Shown in pieces: positions 18,688 to 27,631 of a stretch of DNA of 64,000 nucleotides (position 1 is its first letter; each line of letters opens with the position of its first letter). Made by a program: the position numbers and the translations under genes. This DNA is from Bacteroidota bacterium (GTDB lineage Bacteria; Bacteroidota; Bacteroidia; 2-12-FULL-35-15): contig JAOQAD010000032.1 in the NCBI GenBank assembly GCA_025963775.1, positions 1 through 64,000 of the forward strand. Reading direction: 5' to 3'. Under the pieces are notes generated by a model. It was not told where the DNA came from. It worked only from the letters and a program-made list of their open reading frames with translations, and did not search any database.

Positions 18688-20514
18688 ATGTCAATGGAGA
18701 ATCACGGTCATCACGATAATCACGGAAGCCACGAACATCAGGGTCACCACGATGAGCATCATCATGAAGAATCTTTTGTGAGCAAATACATTTTTAGTAT
18801 GGATCACAAGACCATCTCACGCCAGTTCTTAGTTACTGCCGTGATCATGGCAACATTTGCAATGATCATGTCAATGCTGTTCCGTTTACAGCTGGCATGG
18901 CCAAACGAACATTTTGGCTTCATCAACTGGATCCTTGGTGATAAATGGGGCAAGGACGGAATCCTTGAGCCGGGAATGTACATGGCACTTGTGACCATCC
19001 ACGGAACCGTAATGGTGTTTATGGTGTTAACAGGCGGACTGAGCGGTACGTTCTCCAACCTGCTGATCCCTTACCAGATCGGTGCACGCGATATGGCATC
19101 CGGGTTCCTGAACATGCTTTCCTACTGGTTCTTCTTCCTGTCGAGCGCGATCATGATGGCTTCCTTCTTTATTGAAACAGGCCCTGCATCCGGCGGCTGG
19201 ACGGTTTATCCTCCTTTAAGCGCATTACCACAGGCAATGGACGGATCCAAATTAGGTATGACCTTCTGGTTATTATCCATGACGGCTTTCATCGTGTCTT
19301 CTTTACTTGGTGGTTTGAACTACATCATCACCATCATCAACTTACGTACAAAAGGTATGTCGATGACACGCTTACCGCTTACGATCTGGGCGTTCTTCGT
19401 TACTGCGATCCTTGGTGTGCTTTCCTTCCCTGTTTTATTATCCGCTGCATTGCTGCTGATCTTCGACAGGAGCTTCGGAACATCGTTCTACCTGTCCGAC
19501 ATTTACATCGGCGGACAGGCACTGGAGCAAACAGGTGGTTCCCCGATCCTTTACCAGCACTTGTTCTGGTTCTTAGGTCACCCGGAGGTATACATCATCA
19601 TCCTTCCGGCACTGGGTTTAACTTCTGAGATCATTTCCGTAAATGCACGCAAGCCGATCTTCGGTTACCGCGCAATGATCGGTTCCATTATGGCGATCGG
19701 GTTCCTCTCCTTCATCGTTTGGGGCCACCACATGTTCATCACCGGTATGAACCCGTTCTTAGGATCTGTGTTCGTGTTCACCACCTTACTGATCGCGATC
19801 CCATCTGCTGTAAAAGCATTTAACTACATCACTACCCTGTGGAAAGGTAACATCCGCTTTACCCCGGGTATGCTTTTCGCTATCGGCCTGGTATCTACTT
19901 TTATCTCCGGCGGTTTAACAGGGATCATCCTCGCGGATTCAGCGCTTGATATTCCTATCCACGATACGTATTTCGTTGTTGCCCACTTCCACATTGTAAT
20001 GGGTGTATCTGCAATCTTAGGAATGCTTGCCGGTGTGTATCACTGGTTCCCTAAAATGTTCCTGCGCCACATGAATAAGAAGCTTGGCTATGTTCACTTC
20101 TGGCTGACATTCGTTTCTGCTTACGGCGTGTTCTTCCCGATGCACTTCTTAGGACTTGCCGGTGTTCCCCGCAGGTACTACTCGAACACTGCATTCCCGA
20201 TGTTCGACAACCTGGTTGATATCAACGTGCTGATCACCTGCTTCGCTATCTTAGGCGGACTTGCACAGATCATCTTCCTGTTCAACTTCTTCTATTCTAT
20301 GTTCCGCGGGCCTAAATCAACACAAAACCCATGGCACGCGAACACACTGGAGTGGACAACACCAATGGCAAACACTCACGGGAACTGGCCCGGCGCATTG
20401 CCTGTAGTTCACCGCTGGCCATACGATTACAGCAAGCCTGGCAAGGAAGCTGATTACGTTCCTCAAACCGTTCCACTGGCTGAAGGCGAAGTGGATGGCG
20501 GAGGGCATCATTAA
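18688..20514 (+). CDS. coxA: Cytochrome c oxidase subunit I
   Basis: 'WFLGHPEVYIIILPALG', 'HDTYFVVAHFHIVMG' heme-copper oxidase signatures; His-rich N-terminus. Confidence 0.97.
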   Translation: MSMENHGHHDNHGSHEHQGHHDEHHHEESFVSKYIFSMDHKTISRQFLVTAVIMATFAMIMSMLFRLQLAWPNEHFGFINWILGDKWGKDGILEPGMYMALVTIHGTVMVFMVLTGGLSGTFSNLLIPYQIGARDMASGFLNMLSYWFFFLSSAIMMASFFIETGPASGGWTVYPPLSALPQAMDGSKLGMTFWLLSMTAFIVSSLLGGLNYIITIINLRTKGMSMTRLPLTIWAFFVTAILGVLSFPVLLSAALLLIFDRSFGTSFYLSDIYIGGQALEQTGGSPILYQHLFWFLGHPEVYIIILPALGLTSEIISVNARKPIFGYRAMIGSIMAIGFLSFIVWGHHMFITGMNPFLGSVFVFTTLLIAIPSAVKAFNYITTLWKGNIRFTPGMLFAIGLVSTFISGGLTGIILADSALDIPIHDTYFVVAHFHIVMGVSAILGMLAGVYHWFPKMFLRHMNKKLGYVHFWLTFVSAYGVFFPMHFLGLAGVPRRYYSNTAFPMFDNLVDINVLITCFAILGGLAQIIFLFNFFYSMFRGPKSTQNPWHANTLEWTTPMANTHGNWPGALPVVHRWPYDYSKPGKEADYVPQTVPLAEGEVDGGGHH

Positions 20515-20518
20515 TAGA

Positions 20519-20550
20519 CCTCACCCCGGCCCTCTCCAAAGGAGAGGGAG
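20519..20550. repeat. Dispersed GC-rich intergenic palindrome copy
   Basis: CCTCACCCCGGCCCTCTCCAAAGGAGAGGGAG immediately after coxA. Confidence 0.7.
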
Positions 20551-20634
20551 AAACAAAAATATAGCAGATCCCTGTTCGCAATGCGGACGGGGATTTTGTT
20601 TTACAAGGCATCAATCATTCTGTATCTTTGTACT

Positions 20635-21306
20635 GTGTTAAAGCGCCTGGCCATATCCCTTTTATTTCTCTCCCTCATTTCCGTGATCCGGGCGCAGCCT
20701 ACCCTCGACACCATTAAAGACTGCCTGAAAAAAAAGCCACAGGTATTCGCCAAACTGGATGGACGTAACTCCTTTATTGAGAACAGCAGGGCAAAGATCT
20801 TCGGTTTAAAGCTCGGGATCAGCTATGGAAAGCGGGTGCATTTCGGGCTTGGCTACAACCAGCTGTACCCGCCGGCAAGCGCCTTTGACAAAAAGATCTA
20901 TTTCGCTGACAGCTGGGGAGAGCCCTATCCCATTACCGCACACCTGCACATGTATTACATTTCCGCTTACGCTGAATATACCTTCTATCAAACGAAACAC
21001 TGGGAACTGAGCATGCCGTTGCAAATCGGTATTGGTAAAAGTTATTACAATTACCTCTTCCTTGGAAAAACAGTCAAGACAGATGAAACCTTCAATTTTA
21101 TTTATGAACCGGCGGTTTCGATCCAATACAAATTTGTGAAATGGTTTGGTGTGGGCGCGGATGTGGGCTATCGCTTTATGCTTACGAACGACAGGCACCT
21201 GAACAGGAGCTTTACTTCACCTACTTATGCATTCAAGTTCCTGGTTTATTACGGGGAAATTTTTAAGAGTGTGTTTCCGAAAAGTAAATTGGCGAAGAGG
21301 ATGTGA
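20635..21306 (+). CDS. Outer-membrane beta-barrel-like hypothetical protein
   Basis: Signal peptide ('ISLLFLSLISVIRAQP') and alternating aromatic beta-strand pattern; start uncertain (GTG 20635; TATCTTTG promoter-like box at 20623-20630). Confidence 0.6.
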   Translation: MLKRLAISLLFLSLISVIRAQPTLDTIKDCLKKKPQVFAKLDGRNSFIENSRAKIFGLKLGISYGKRVHFGLGYNQLYPPASAFDKKIYFADSWGEPYPITAHLHMYYISAYAEYTFYQTKHWELSMPLQIGIGKSYYNYLFLGKTVKTDETFNFIYEPAVSIQYKFVKWFGVGADVGYRFMLTNDRHLNRSFTSPTYAFKFLVYYGEIFKSVFPKSKLAKRM

Positions 21307-21308
21307 CC

Positions 21309-21436
21309 GGTACTACCACCCCTGGCCCCTCCTAAAAGGAGGGGAAGGCCTTCGTGGAAAGCTCTTAATGAAATTTAAAAGCAGACACCCTTTAAGCAGG
21401 ATCTACTCCCTCCTTTTAGGAGGGTTGGGGTGGTAC
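21309..21436. repeat. ~128-bp inverted-repeat element between convergent genes (MITE-like or dispersed palindrome pair)
   Basis: Left end GGTACTACCACCCCTGGCCCCTCCTAAAAGGAGGGG; right end CTCCCTCCTTTTAGGAGGGTTGGGGTGGTAC, imperfect reverse complements. Confidence 0.65.
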
Positions 21437-21446
21437 AGAACTACAT

Positions 21447-23582
21447 TTACACCCGCACGCCTATCACCAGCACATCATCCACCTGCTCGTGTGAACCTCT
21501 CCATTGATTGAACGCTTTTTCCAATTCCTGCTTTTGAATATCCATCGGTTGATGAGCAATGGAAATAAGGATCTCTTTGAAATTTTTCGTCATCAGCTTC
21601 TTTCCTTTATCACCACCGAACTGATCGGCATAACCATCGGTGAAGAGATAAAATATATCACCGGGAACAAAGCTAAGCTCATTGTTTACGTACTGAAAAT
21701 CAAGTGGTGTAAAGCCGCCGATCGCGGATTTGGAAGGTGCATATTCTGTTAATTCACCGGAAGAGATTTTATACAATGTGCGGTTCGCTCCGGCATATTC
21801 CAATTTATTATTTTCAACATCGAAGGCACAAAGTGCAATGTCCATTCCATCGCGGGATGTTGAACCGAGATCATTTTGTTTGAGTGCCTCTTTCACGCCG
21901 TTGTTCAATTCTCCAAGGATCGCGGAAGGCTTTGTTAATTTTTTTTCCTGCAAAGCAAAGTTAAGCTTGTCGTTCCCGATCATGCTCATAAAAGCGCCCG
22001 GAACACCATGTCCTGTACAATCCGCAGCAGCTACAAAACACAGGTTTCCGGATTTCCTGAACCAGTAAAAATCGCCGCTTACAATATCCTTCGGTTTGAA
22101 CAGCACAAACGATTCGGGAAAAATCGCATGGATCTCTTTTTCGACGGGAAGCATAGCATGTTGAATTGTTTTTGCATATTCAATGCTATCGGTGATCTCC
22201 TTTTTCTGGTGCTCAATAAGCGTGTTCTTCGATTGCAGGTCCTGGTTCTTATTCAGGATCTCGATCTTTTGCTGTCCGAGCAACGTGTTTGCACGCTTTT
22301 TATTCCGGTATGCGAATAAGAGCGCAACCGCCAAAGCGATGAACAGCAGCCCGATCCCGGCAACCGAATTGCGGATGTTCCGCTCGATGGTCTTGTCCTT
22401 TTCAAGCAGCACGATCATCTGCTCTTTCTTATCCGTATCGTATTTTGTCTGCAGCTCATTCAACTGCTTGCTGCTTTCTTCGTTGAACAATGTGTCTTTC
22501 ACCTGGTCGTACATCAGTTCATAACGATAGGCCTGCTCGTAATCGCTCTTGCGCGCATAGGCATCGGCAATGTGTGAATACGATTCCTTCATGGAGGATT
22601 TCAATCCCGCTGCCTTTGCGCAGATGATACCCTTTTCGTAATAATAAATCGCCGAATCGTACTGTTTCCGGGTTTTAAAGAGATAGCCGAGATTGATGTA
22701 AGGGCTTACCATTTTCACCGTATCATTTTCCTCTTTGTTCAGCTGGAGTGAAAAGCGGAGGGCCGCTTCGGCCTTCACGTAATTCTTTAAGGTGGTATAC
22801 AGCTGCCCGATGTTATTCAGGCAGGTGATGCGGTCGCCGGTGTTACCTGTTTTTTCAGCTATTGCAAGGGCTTTGTTATAATATTCCAATGCCTTGTTAA
22901 GGTCTTTCTTCTCATCGTACATGATGGCAATGTTGTTATAGGCATGAAGGATACCCATCTCATTGTTCAGTTTCAGCTGGATCTCGAGGGATTTCTGATA
23001 ATAGAGCAGGCTTTGATCAATATTCTTTTGCGTGTAGTATAAGTTACCGAGACTGTTGTACACAATGCCAACGCCGTTCGTAAAATTGATCTCCTCGAAA
23101 TACCTGAGCGCCTTCAGGTAATAATCCAGTGCCATGGCCGATTTTCCCTGGTCATCGTAGATGTTACCGATATTATTGTAGGAAGCCCCGAGGCCTTTCT
23201 TATCATTGATCTCCAGCCGGATGTCCAGCGCCTGCTGGTGATAGTAAAGCGAGCTATCGTAAATGCCATTGTAAAAATAAGTGCTGCCGATGTAATTGAG
23301 CGCCCATGCCTTGTTCTTCTGATCGCCTGTTTTCTCAGCGAGCTTAACCGCTTCAACGCCGAAGGATAATGCTTTATCCTTACTGTCGTAGCAGTAATAT
23401 TTTTCCAGCTGGATCAGTGCCTGGATGCGGGTGCTGTCCGGAATATTCTTTTTTAACAACTGCTCCAGGCTGTCTGCATTCTGTGAGAAAGCAGTTGTTC
23501 CGGTGATGATCGTTAAAAATAAAAACAGGCGGAAGCAATTAAATTTCACGGGCAGATCATTTATAAAAACAAAGATAAACAA
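21447..23582 (-). CDS. TPR-repeat membrane protein with C-terminal SpoIIE (PP2C) phosphatase domain
   Basis: Tandem TPRs, TM helix, 'KEITDSIEYAKTIQHAMLP...GDFYWF...AADCTGHGVPGAFMSMIG...FTDGYADQFGG...QVDDVLVIGV'. Confidence 0.92.
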   Translation of the reverse strand: MFIFVFINDLPVKFNCFRLFLFLTIITGTTAFSQNADSLEQLLKKNIPDSTRIQALIQLEKYYCYDSKDKALSFGVEAVKLAEKTGDQKNKAWALNYIGSTYFYNGIYDSSLYYHQQALDIRLEINDKKGLGASYNNIGNIYDDQGKSAMALDYYLKALRYFEEINFTNGVGIVYNSLGNLYYTQKNIDQSLLYYQKSLEIQLKLNNEMGILHAYNNIAIMYDEKKDLNKALEYYNKALAIAEKTGNTGDRITCLNNIGQLYTTLKNYVKAEAALRFSLQLNKEENDTVKMVSPYINLGYLFKTRKQYDSAIYYYEKGIICAKAAGLKSSMKESYSHIADAYARKSDYEQAYRYELMYDQVKDTLFNEESSKQLNELQTKYDTDKKEQMIVLLEKDKTIERNIRNSVAGIGLLFIALAVALLFAYRNKKRANTLLGQQKIEILNKNQDLQSKNTLIEHQKKEITDSIEYAKTIQHAMLPVEKEIHAIFPESFVLFKPKDIVSGDFYWFRKSGNLCFVAAADCTGHGVPGAFMSMIGNDKLNFALQEKKLTKPSAILGELNNGVKEALKQNDLGSTSRDGMDIALCAFDVENNKLEYAGANRTLYKISSGELTEYAPSKSAIGGFTPLDFQYVNNELSFVPGDIFYLFTDGYADQFGGDKGKKLMTKNFKEILISIAHQPMDIQKQELEKAFNQWRGSHEQVDDVLVIGVRV

Positions 23583-23632
23583 ATTGAATTTGTGATGTAA
23601 CCGGCCGCTTCCCGGGAATTATTAAATAAAAA

Positions 23633-23656
23633 ATCCCAGCGGATTATCGCTGGGAT
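23633..23656 (-). terminator. Rho-independent terminator for the minus-strand gliding-type gene
   Basis: Perfect 9-bp stem ATCCCAGCG-gattat-CGCTGGGAT; minus strand continues into TTTTTTATTT. Confidence 0.75.
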
Positions 23657-23702
23657 CTTGTCTATCAACGGGTAAGGAATCTGCAAGAGTAAACATTCAG
23701 CA

Positions 23703-23730
23703 GAGATCCCGTGTCGTGGCACGGGATGAC
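23703..23730. repeat. Palindromic intergenic repeat GAGATCCCGTG...CACGGGATGAC
   Basis: gagatcccgtgtcgtggcacgggatgac; degenerate second copy at 23751-23780. Confidence 0.7.
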
Positions 23731-23806
23731 ACAACACACTGCAAGCATTGCAGAGATTCTGTGTCAAGCACGGAATGACGATGATCCGAGTAATAATTTA
23801 ACTCCC

Positions 23807-26800
23807 CTACTGCTGGGTTAAGAGTGTAACATGCCCCACGAAATCGTGGTAGCGCTGTTCGAAATCGCGCACTGTTATTTTATAAACGTAAACACCTGAT
23901 TCGGCGGTTTTGCTGCCGTTGTTCGCTTTACCATCCCAACCTGTTTGAATATCTTCTGTCTGGTAGACCATTTCTCCCCACCTGTCGAAGATCATCATTT
24001 TAAATTCGGAGATCTCGGAGCCTTTGGCAGTGAAGTAATCGTTGGTGCTGTTTCCGTCGGGCGTGAAAGCATTCGGGATGTAGATGGTGAACACGGGACG
24101 CACCTCGATCTTCCGGATGATGGTATCCATACAACCGGCGCTGCTTGAGGTGTACAGCTTCACCTCGTATTCGCCCTTATCTGCGTAAGTGTGCTGCGGG
24201 TTCGCGACTGTTGAAGTTCCTCCGTCACCGAATTCCCATGCATACGAAACGGCATTCTGCGACAGGTTGTAAAATTTATAGATCGGGCTGATGGTAGTAC
24301 CGTCCATTCCTTCCGTGCTGAAATCCGCAATGGATCCCTGGTTTACGGTAATGTTACAGGTGCTGGCTGCGGTGCTCACACATCCGAAAGGAGAGGTGAC
24401 TGTGAGCGAAACATTGTACAGGCCGGTGTTTCCATAGGTATGCACAGGATGTTCAAGTGCTGATGCATAGCCATCACCAAAGTTCCAGTTGAATTGTGAT
24501 GCACTGTTCGTTCCTGAATTTTCTGCAAAAGCAGCATTCACTTCATTACATGCAACAAGCGTTTGCGGTGAAAGTGTTACCACCGGAAGAGGGTTCACTG
24601 TCACCGGAATGGAGCCTGTAACGCTGTTTCCACAGGCATCAGTAACTGTTACCGTGTAGGTTATTGTTGCAGGAGGCGAAACTGTGAAAGGCCCGTTTCC
24701 TGTACCAAGTCCGCCGCTCCAGTTAACCGTTACAGGCCCGGTGCTGCCGCTCACTGTTGACGAGATCGTTGCAGTGCTACCGTAACAGATAGCTGAAGCG
24801 CCGCTCACTGTTAAATTTGCCGCTGTTAAAGAAGTCACATTGATCGCTACTGTGGAAGCAGGGCTGACACAGCCGTTTGCATCCATCGCGGTAACGCTGT
24901 ATGTGAAAGGCGATGCAGGGCTTACCGTTTGGCTTGCACCGGAACCAATACCTGTCCAGTTATAAGTGTAAGTGCCGGTACCGCCGGAAGCTGCCGCTGT
25001 GATGTTGGTATTTTGTCCGAGGCAGATCGTGGTTGCACCTGCGGCATTCACTGTTACAGCAGCAGGCTGGGTGACTGCAAGGCTCGAGCCTAAGGTGCAT
25101 CCGTTACCATCGGTCACGGTGACCGAGTATGTTCCCGGGCACAAACCGGTTGCACTCGCGCTGGTTCCGCCTGTTGGCAGCCATTGATAAGAATAACCCG
25201 GCGTTCCTCCCGAAGGGATCACAACCGTTTGTCCGTTGCAGGCACCATTACAGGTAACAGGGTATGCTGCGGAAGCGATGGCTAATGCAGGTGGTTCAGT
25301 AATGGAGACAAAAGAATTAGCAATGCAATTATTCGCATCTGTTACAGTTACAAAATAATTTCCGGGAGCAAGCCCGCTTACCGACTGCGTATATTGTGCA
25401 GGACTTGTGCTCCACATGTAGCTGTATGTGCCGGTACCGCCCGATGCACCAACGGTTGCAAAACCATCGGCAAGGCCGTTACAGGAAACGTTGCTTACAA
25501 CCATCCCGTTTGCAGTAAGTGAAGGAGGCTCTGCGATCGTGATGTTTGCTGTTGTGCTGCAGCCATTCGCATCGGTGATGAGCGCCGAATAATTTCCGGC
25601 TGCAAGATTTGTTGCTGTAGCCGCAGTTTGCACCGGGCTTGTATTCCAGCTATAGCTGTAAGCGCCCGTACCGCCGGAAGCTGTTACCGTTGCAGCGCCA
25701 TTGGAACTGCCATAGCAGGTAACATTGCTTTGTGCTGATGTGAAAGCCACAGCAGTTGGAGGTTCTGTAATATTAACTGCAGCGGTTGACAGGCAACCAT
25801 TGGCAGTGGTGATCGTAACGCTGTAAATGCCAGGTGCCAGGCCGCTTATGGTTGCAGTGGTAGCACCATTCGACCAGAGATATGTGTAAGGCGGGTGTCC
25901 TCCGCTCACATTCGCTGTTGCGGAGCCATTCGCAGCACCGAAGCAGGAAACATTTACGGAATTGATCACAAGGTTGCCGGGTGCTGCTCCGTTCACAACT
26001 GTAGCAGTATCAGAGCTTGTACAGCCTCCTGCACCAGTCACGTTTACGGTGTATGTTCCGGCAGAAAGCCCGTTCTGATCATAATTTGTTCCGCCACCGA
26101 TCCATTGATACGTGTAAGGGCCTGTTCCGGCAAGCACCTGCACTTCTGCAGTTCCGTTGGAAGCGCCGCAATTCGCAGACGTTGTGGAGGTAGTCAGCGA
26201 TAAACCTGTTACCGTGATGCAGAAGGAGAATGTCTGGCTTCCGTTATACGGACAATTATCATCACGGACTGTTATTGTAAAGCAATGGGAAGCAGTGCTG
26301 ATGTCGGCTGCAGTTGGTGTCCAGCTGAATGTTCCGGCAGGACGATAACCTGCAGAGGAACTGAACGAAGCTCCTGCAATTGCATTGTTCCAGTTGATGG
26401 AAACATTTTGAGTAGAGTCTATATCATAAGAAGAGATCACAAAATTAAGCGGAACACCAGCGCAGGCTGTAAGTGAATACAGGCCGGTGTTATTGATCCC
26501 GTTCACATACGGGTTGTTGTTGGTGCAGTTGATGGTGCGCAGCTGGATATCACGCATTACACTACCAACCAACACTTCGCTTCTCCATTCCTGCACGAGC
26601 ACAGTAAATACCGTTACTTCGATAAGTGTAGGCGACATACACATGTCACCGGAAACATTATCGAATGTAACAGCGGGAGATGATATAAGCGGCTGTGAAG
26701 CCGAGTACGGCGGGTTATAGGTTACGGAGGTTGTAGAGCTCGTCCTTGGCGCAATGAGCGTATAGGACAATGAGTCGCCATCGATATCGGATGAGCCGTT

Positions 26801-27367
26801 ATTGAAGCAATAGGGTTGTCCTACGCAGACAAAGGGGATCGGGGGATTAGAGAATGTCGGGGAGCTGTTGCAGGGGAAATCCAGGTTGTTCAGCAATGCT
26901 TCTACATAAATATTTTCTGCAGAAGGATTTACAATGGTATTGATGGATGCATTCCTGCAGCAGAGACTGAAGCTGAAGGTCCAGTCGTTGCAGGCCATCG
27001 GCAGTGTAATGATGCCGCTGTATTTATATTCCTGCACACCCGGGTAAGCTCCGCCCGAACATTGTGTGTTCATGGAGGCACAGATAGGTGAAACTTCTAT
27101 CCCGGTGCCCGGTAGCTGGTTTAATGTCAGTGTTAAGTTTTGCCCGCACGATGCGGAAGAAATATTTATCGTGGCTGTAGTTGGAGCTGCTACTCCCGCG
27201 CAGTCGCGGTAAAAGGAGAGAGAGATCTTGTATTGGTTTCCACCGAGGCACTGGTATGTGATGTCGGCGCTCTGGGCATGTGATGCAAAGGCTTCATTCT
27301 GTGATTGAATGAACATTACAATGAAACTGATCCAAAAGAAAACTCTATGTGTAAGTTGCGTATTCAT
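23807..27367 (-). CDS. Large secreted adhesin-like protein: SprB-type repeats, PKD domains and gliding motility-associated C-terminal (T9SS type B) domain
   Basis: About five 'VSC.G..NG.A.V.ASGGTG.Y.Y.W......L..G.Y.VTVTDANGC' repeats, PKD 'YAWEFGDGGTSTVANPQHTY', C-term 'IYIPNAFTPDGNSTNDYF...MIFDRWGEMVYQT....GWDGKANNG'. Confidence 0.93.
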   Translation of the reverse strand: MNTQLTHRVFFWISFIVMFIQSQNEAFASHAQSADITYQCLGGNQYKISLSFYRDCAGVAAPTTATINISSASCGQNLTLTLNQLPGTGIEVSPICASMNTQCSGGAYPGVQEYKYSGIITLPMACNDWTFSFSLCCRNASINTIVNPSAENIYVEALLNNLDFPCNSSPTFSNPPIPFVCVGQPYCFNNGSSDIDGDSLSYTLIAPRTSSTTSVTYNPPYSASQPLISSPAVTFDNVSGDMCMSPTLIEVTVFTVLVQEWRSEVLVGSVMRDIQLRTINCTNNNPYVNGINNTGLYSLTACAGVPLNFVISSYDIDSTQNVSINWNNAIAGASFSSSAGYRPAGTFSWTPTAADISTASHCFTITVRDDNCPYNGSQTFSFCITVTGLSLTTSTTSANCGASNGTAEVQVLAGTGPYTYQWIGGGTNYDQNGLSAGTYTVNVTGAGGCTSSDTATVVNGAAPGNLVINSVNVSCFGAANGSATANVSGGHPPYTYLWSNGATTATISGLAPGIYSVTITTANGCLSTAAVNITEPPTAVAFTSAQSNVTCYGSSNGAATVTASGGTGAYSYSWNTSPVQTAATATNLAAGNYSALITDANGCSTTANITIAEPPSLTANGMVVSNVSCNGLADGFATVGASGGTGTYSYMWSTSPAQYTQSVSGLAPGNYFVTVTDANNCIANSFVSITEPPALAIASAAYPVTCNGACNGQTVVIPSGGTPGYSYQWLPTGGTSASATGLCPGTYSVTVTDGNGCTLGSSLAVTQPAAVTVNAAGATTICLGQNTNITAAASGGTGTYTYNWTGIGSGASQTVSPASPFTYSVTAMDANGCVSPASTVAINVTSLTAANLTVSGASAICYGSTATISSTVSGSTGPVTVNWSGGLGTGNGPFTVSPPATITYTVTVTDACGNSVTGSIPVTVNPLPVVTLSPQTLVACNEVNAAFAENSGTNSASQFNWNFGDGYASALEHPVHTYGNTGLYNVSLTVTSPFGCVSTAASTCNITVNQGSIADFSTEGMDGTTISPIYKFYNLSQNAVSYAWEFGDGGTSTVANPQHTYADKGEYEVKLYTSSSAGCMDTIIRKIEVRPVFTIYIPNAFTPDGNSTNDYFTAKGSEISEFKMMIFDRWGEMVYQTEDIQTGWDGKANNGSKTAESGVYVYKITVRDFEQRYHDFVGHVTLLTQQ

Positions 27368-27571
27368 AACAACCTCCGTTTCTAAAATCGTTAAACAATA
27401 AATTAAGAACTACACTCTTAAACGCCCCTGAAAATAAAGGGTTACAGAAAAGATAGCCAAAATAGAGGAATTATTTTTTGTGTGGATGGAATTCTACAAG
27501 GGGGATCCGGATAATGGTGGAGTATATATAATGTATGATATTAAAGATTTCTGCGCAAGTAAAAATCATAG

Positions 27572-27600
27572 AGAGATCCCGTGCCGGGGCACGGGATGAC
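27572..27600. repeat. Palindromic intergenic repeat, same family and orientation as 23703-23730
   Basis: agagatcccgtgccggggcacgggatgac. Confidence 0.7.
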
Positions 27601-27631
27601 GGATCATATAGGGAAAAGATAAAATTATATA

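Noticed and set aside
24600-26200. Periodic DNA in the SprB region considered as a CRISPR-like array
   Set aside because: Periodicity is ~200 bp, in frame, and explained by protein repeats; no short identical repeats with unique spacers.
25895-26203. Plus-strand ORFs inside the SprB-type gene
   Set aside because: Antisense shadow of the repeat protein; Cys/Ser/Val-rich composition arises from the repeats.
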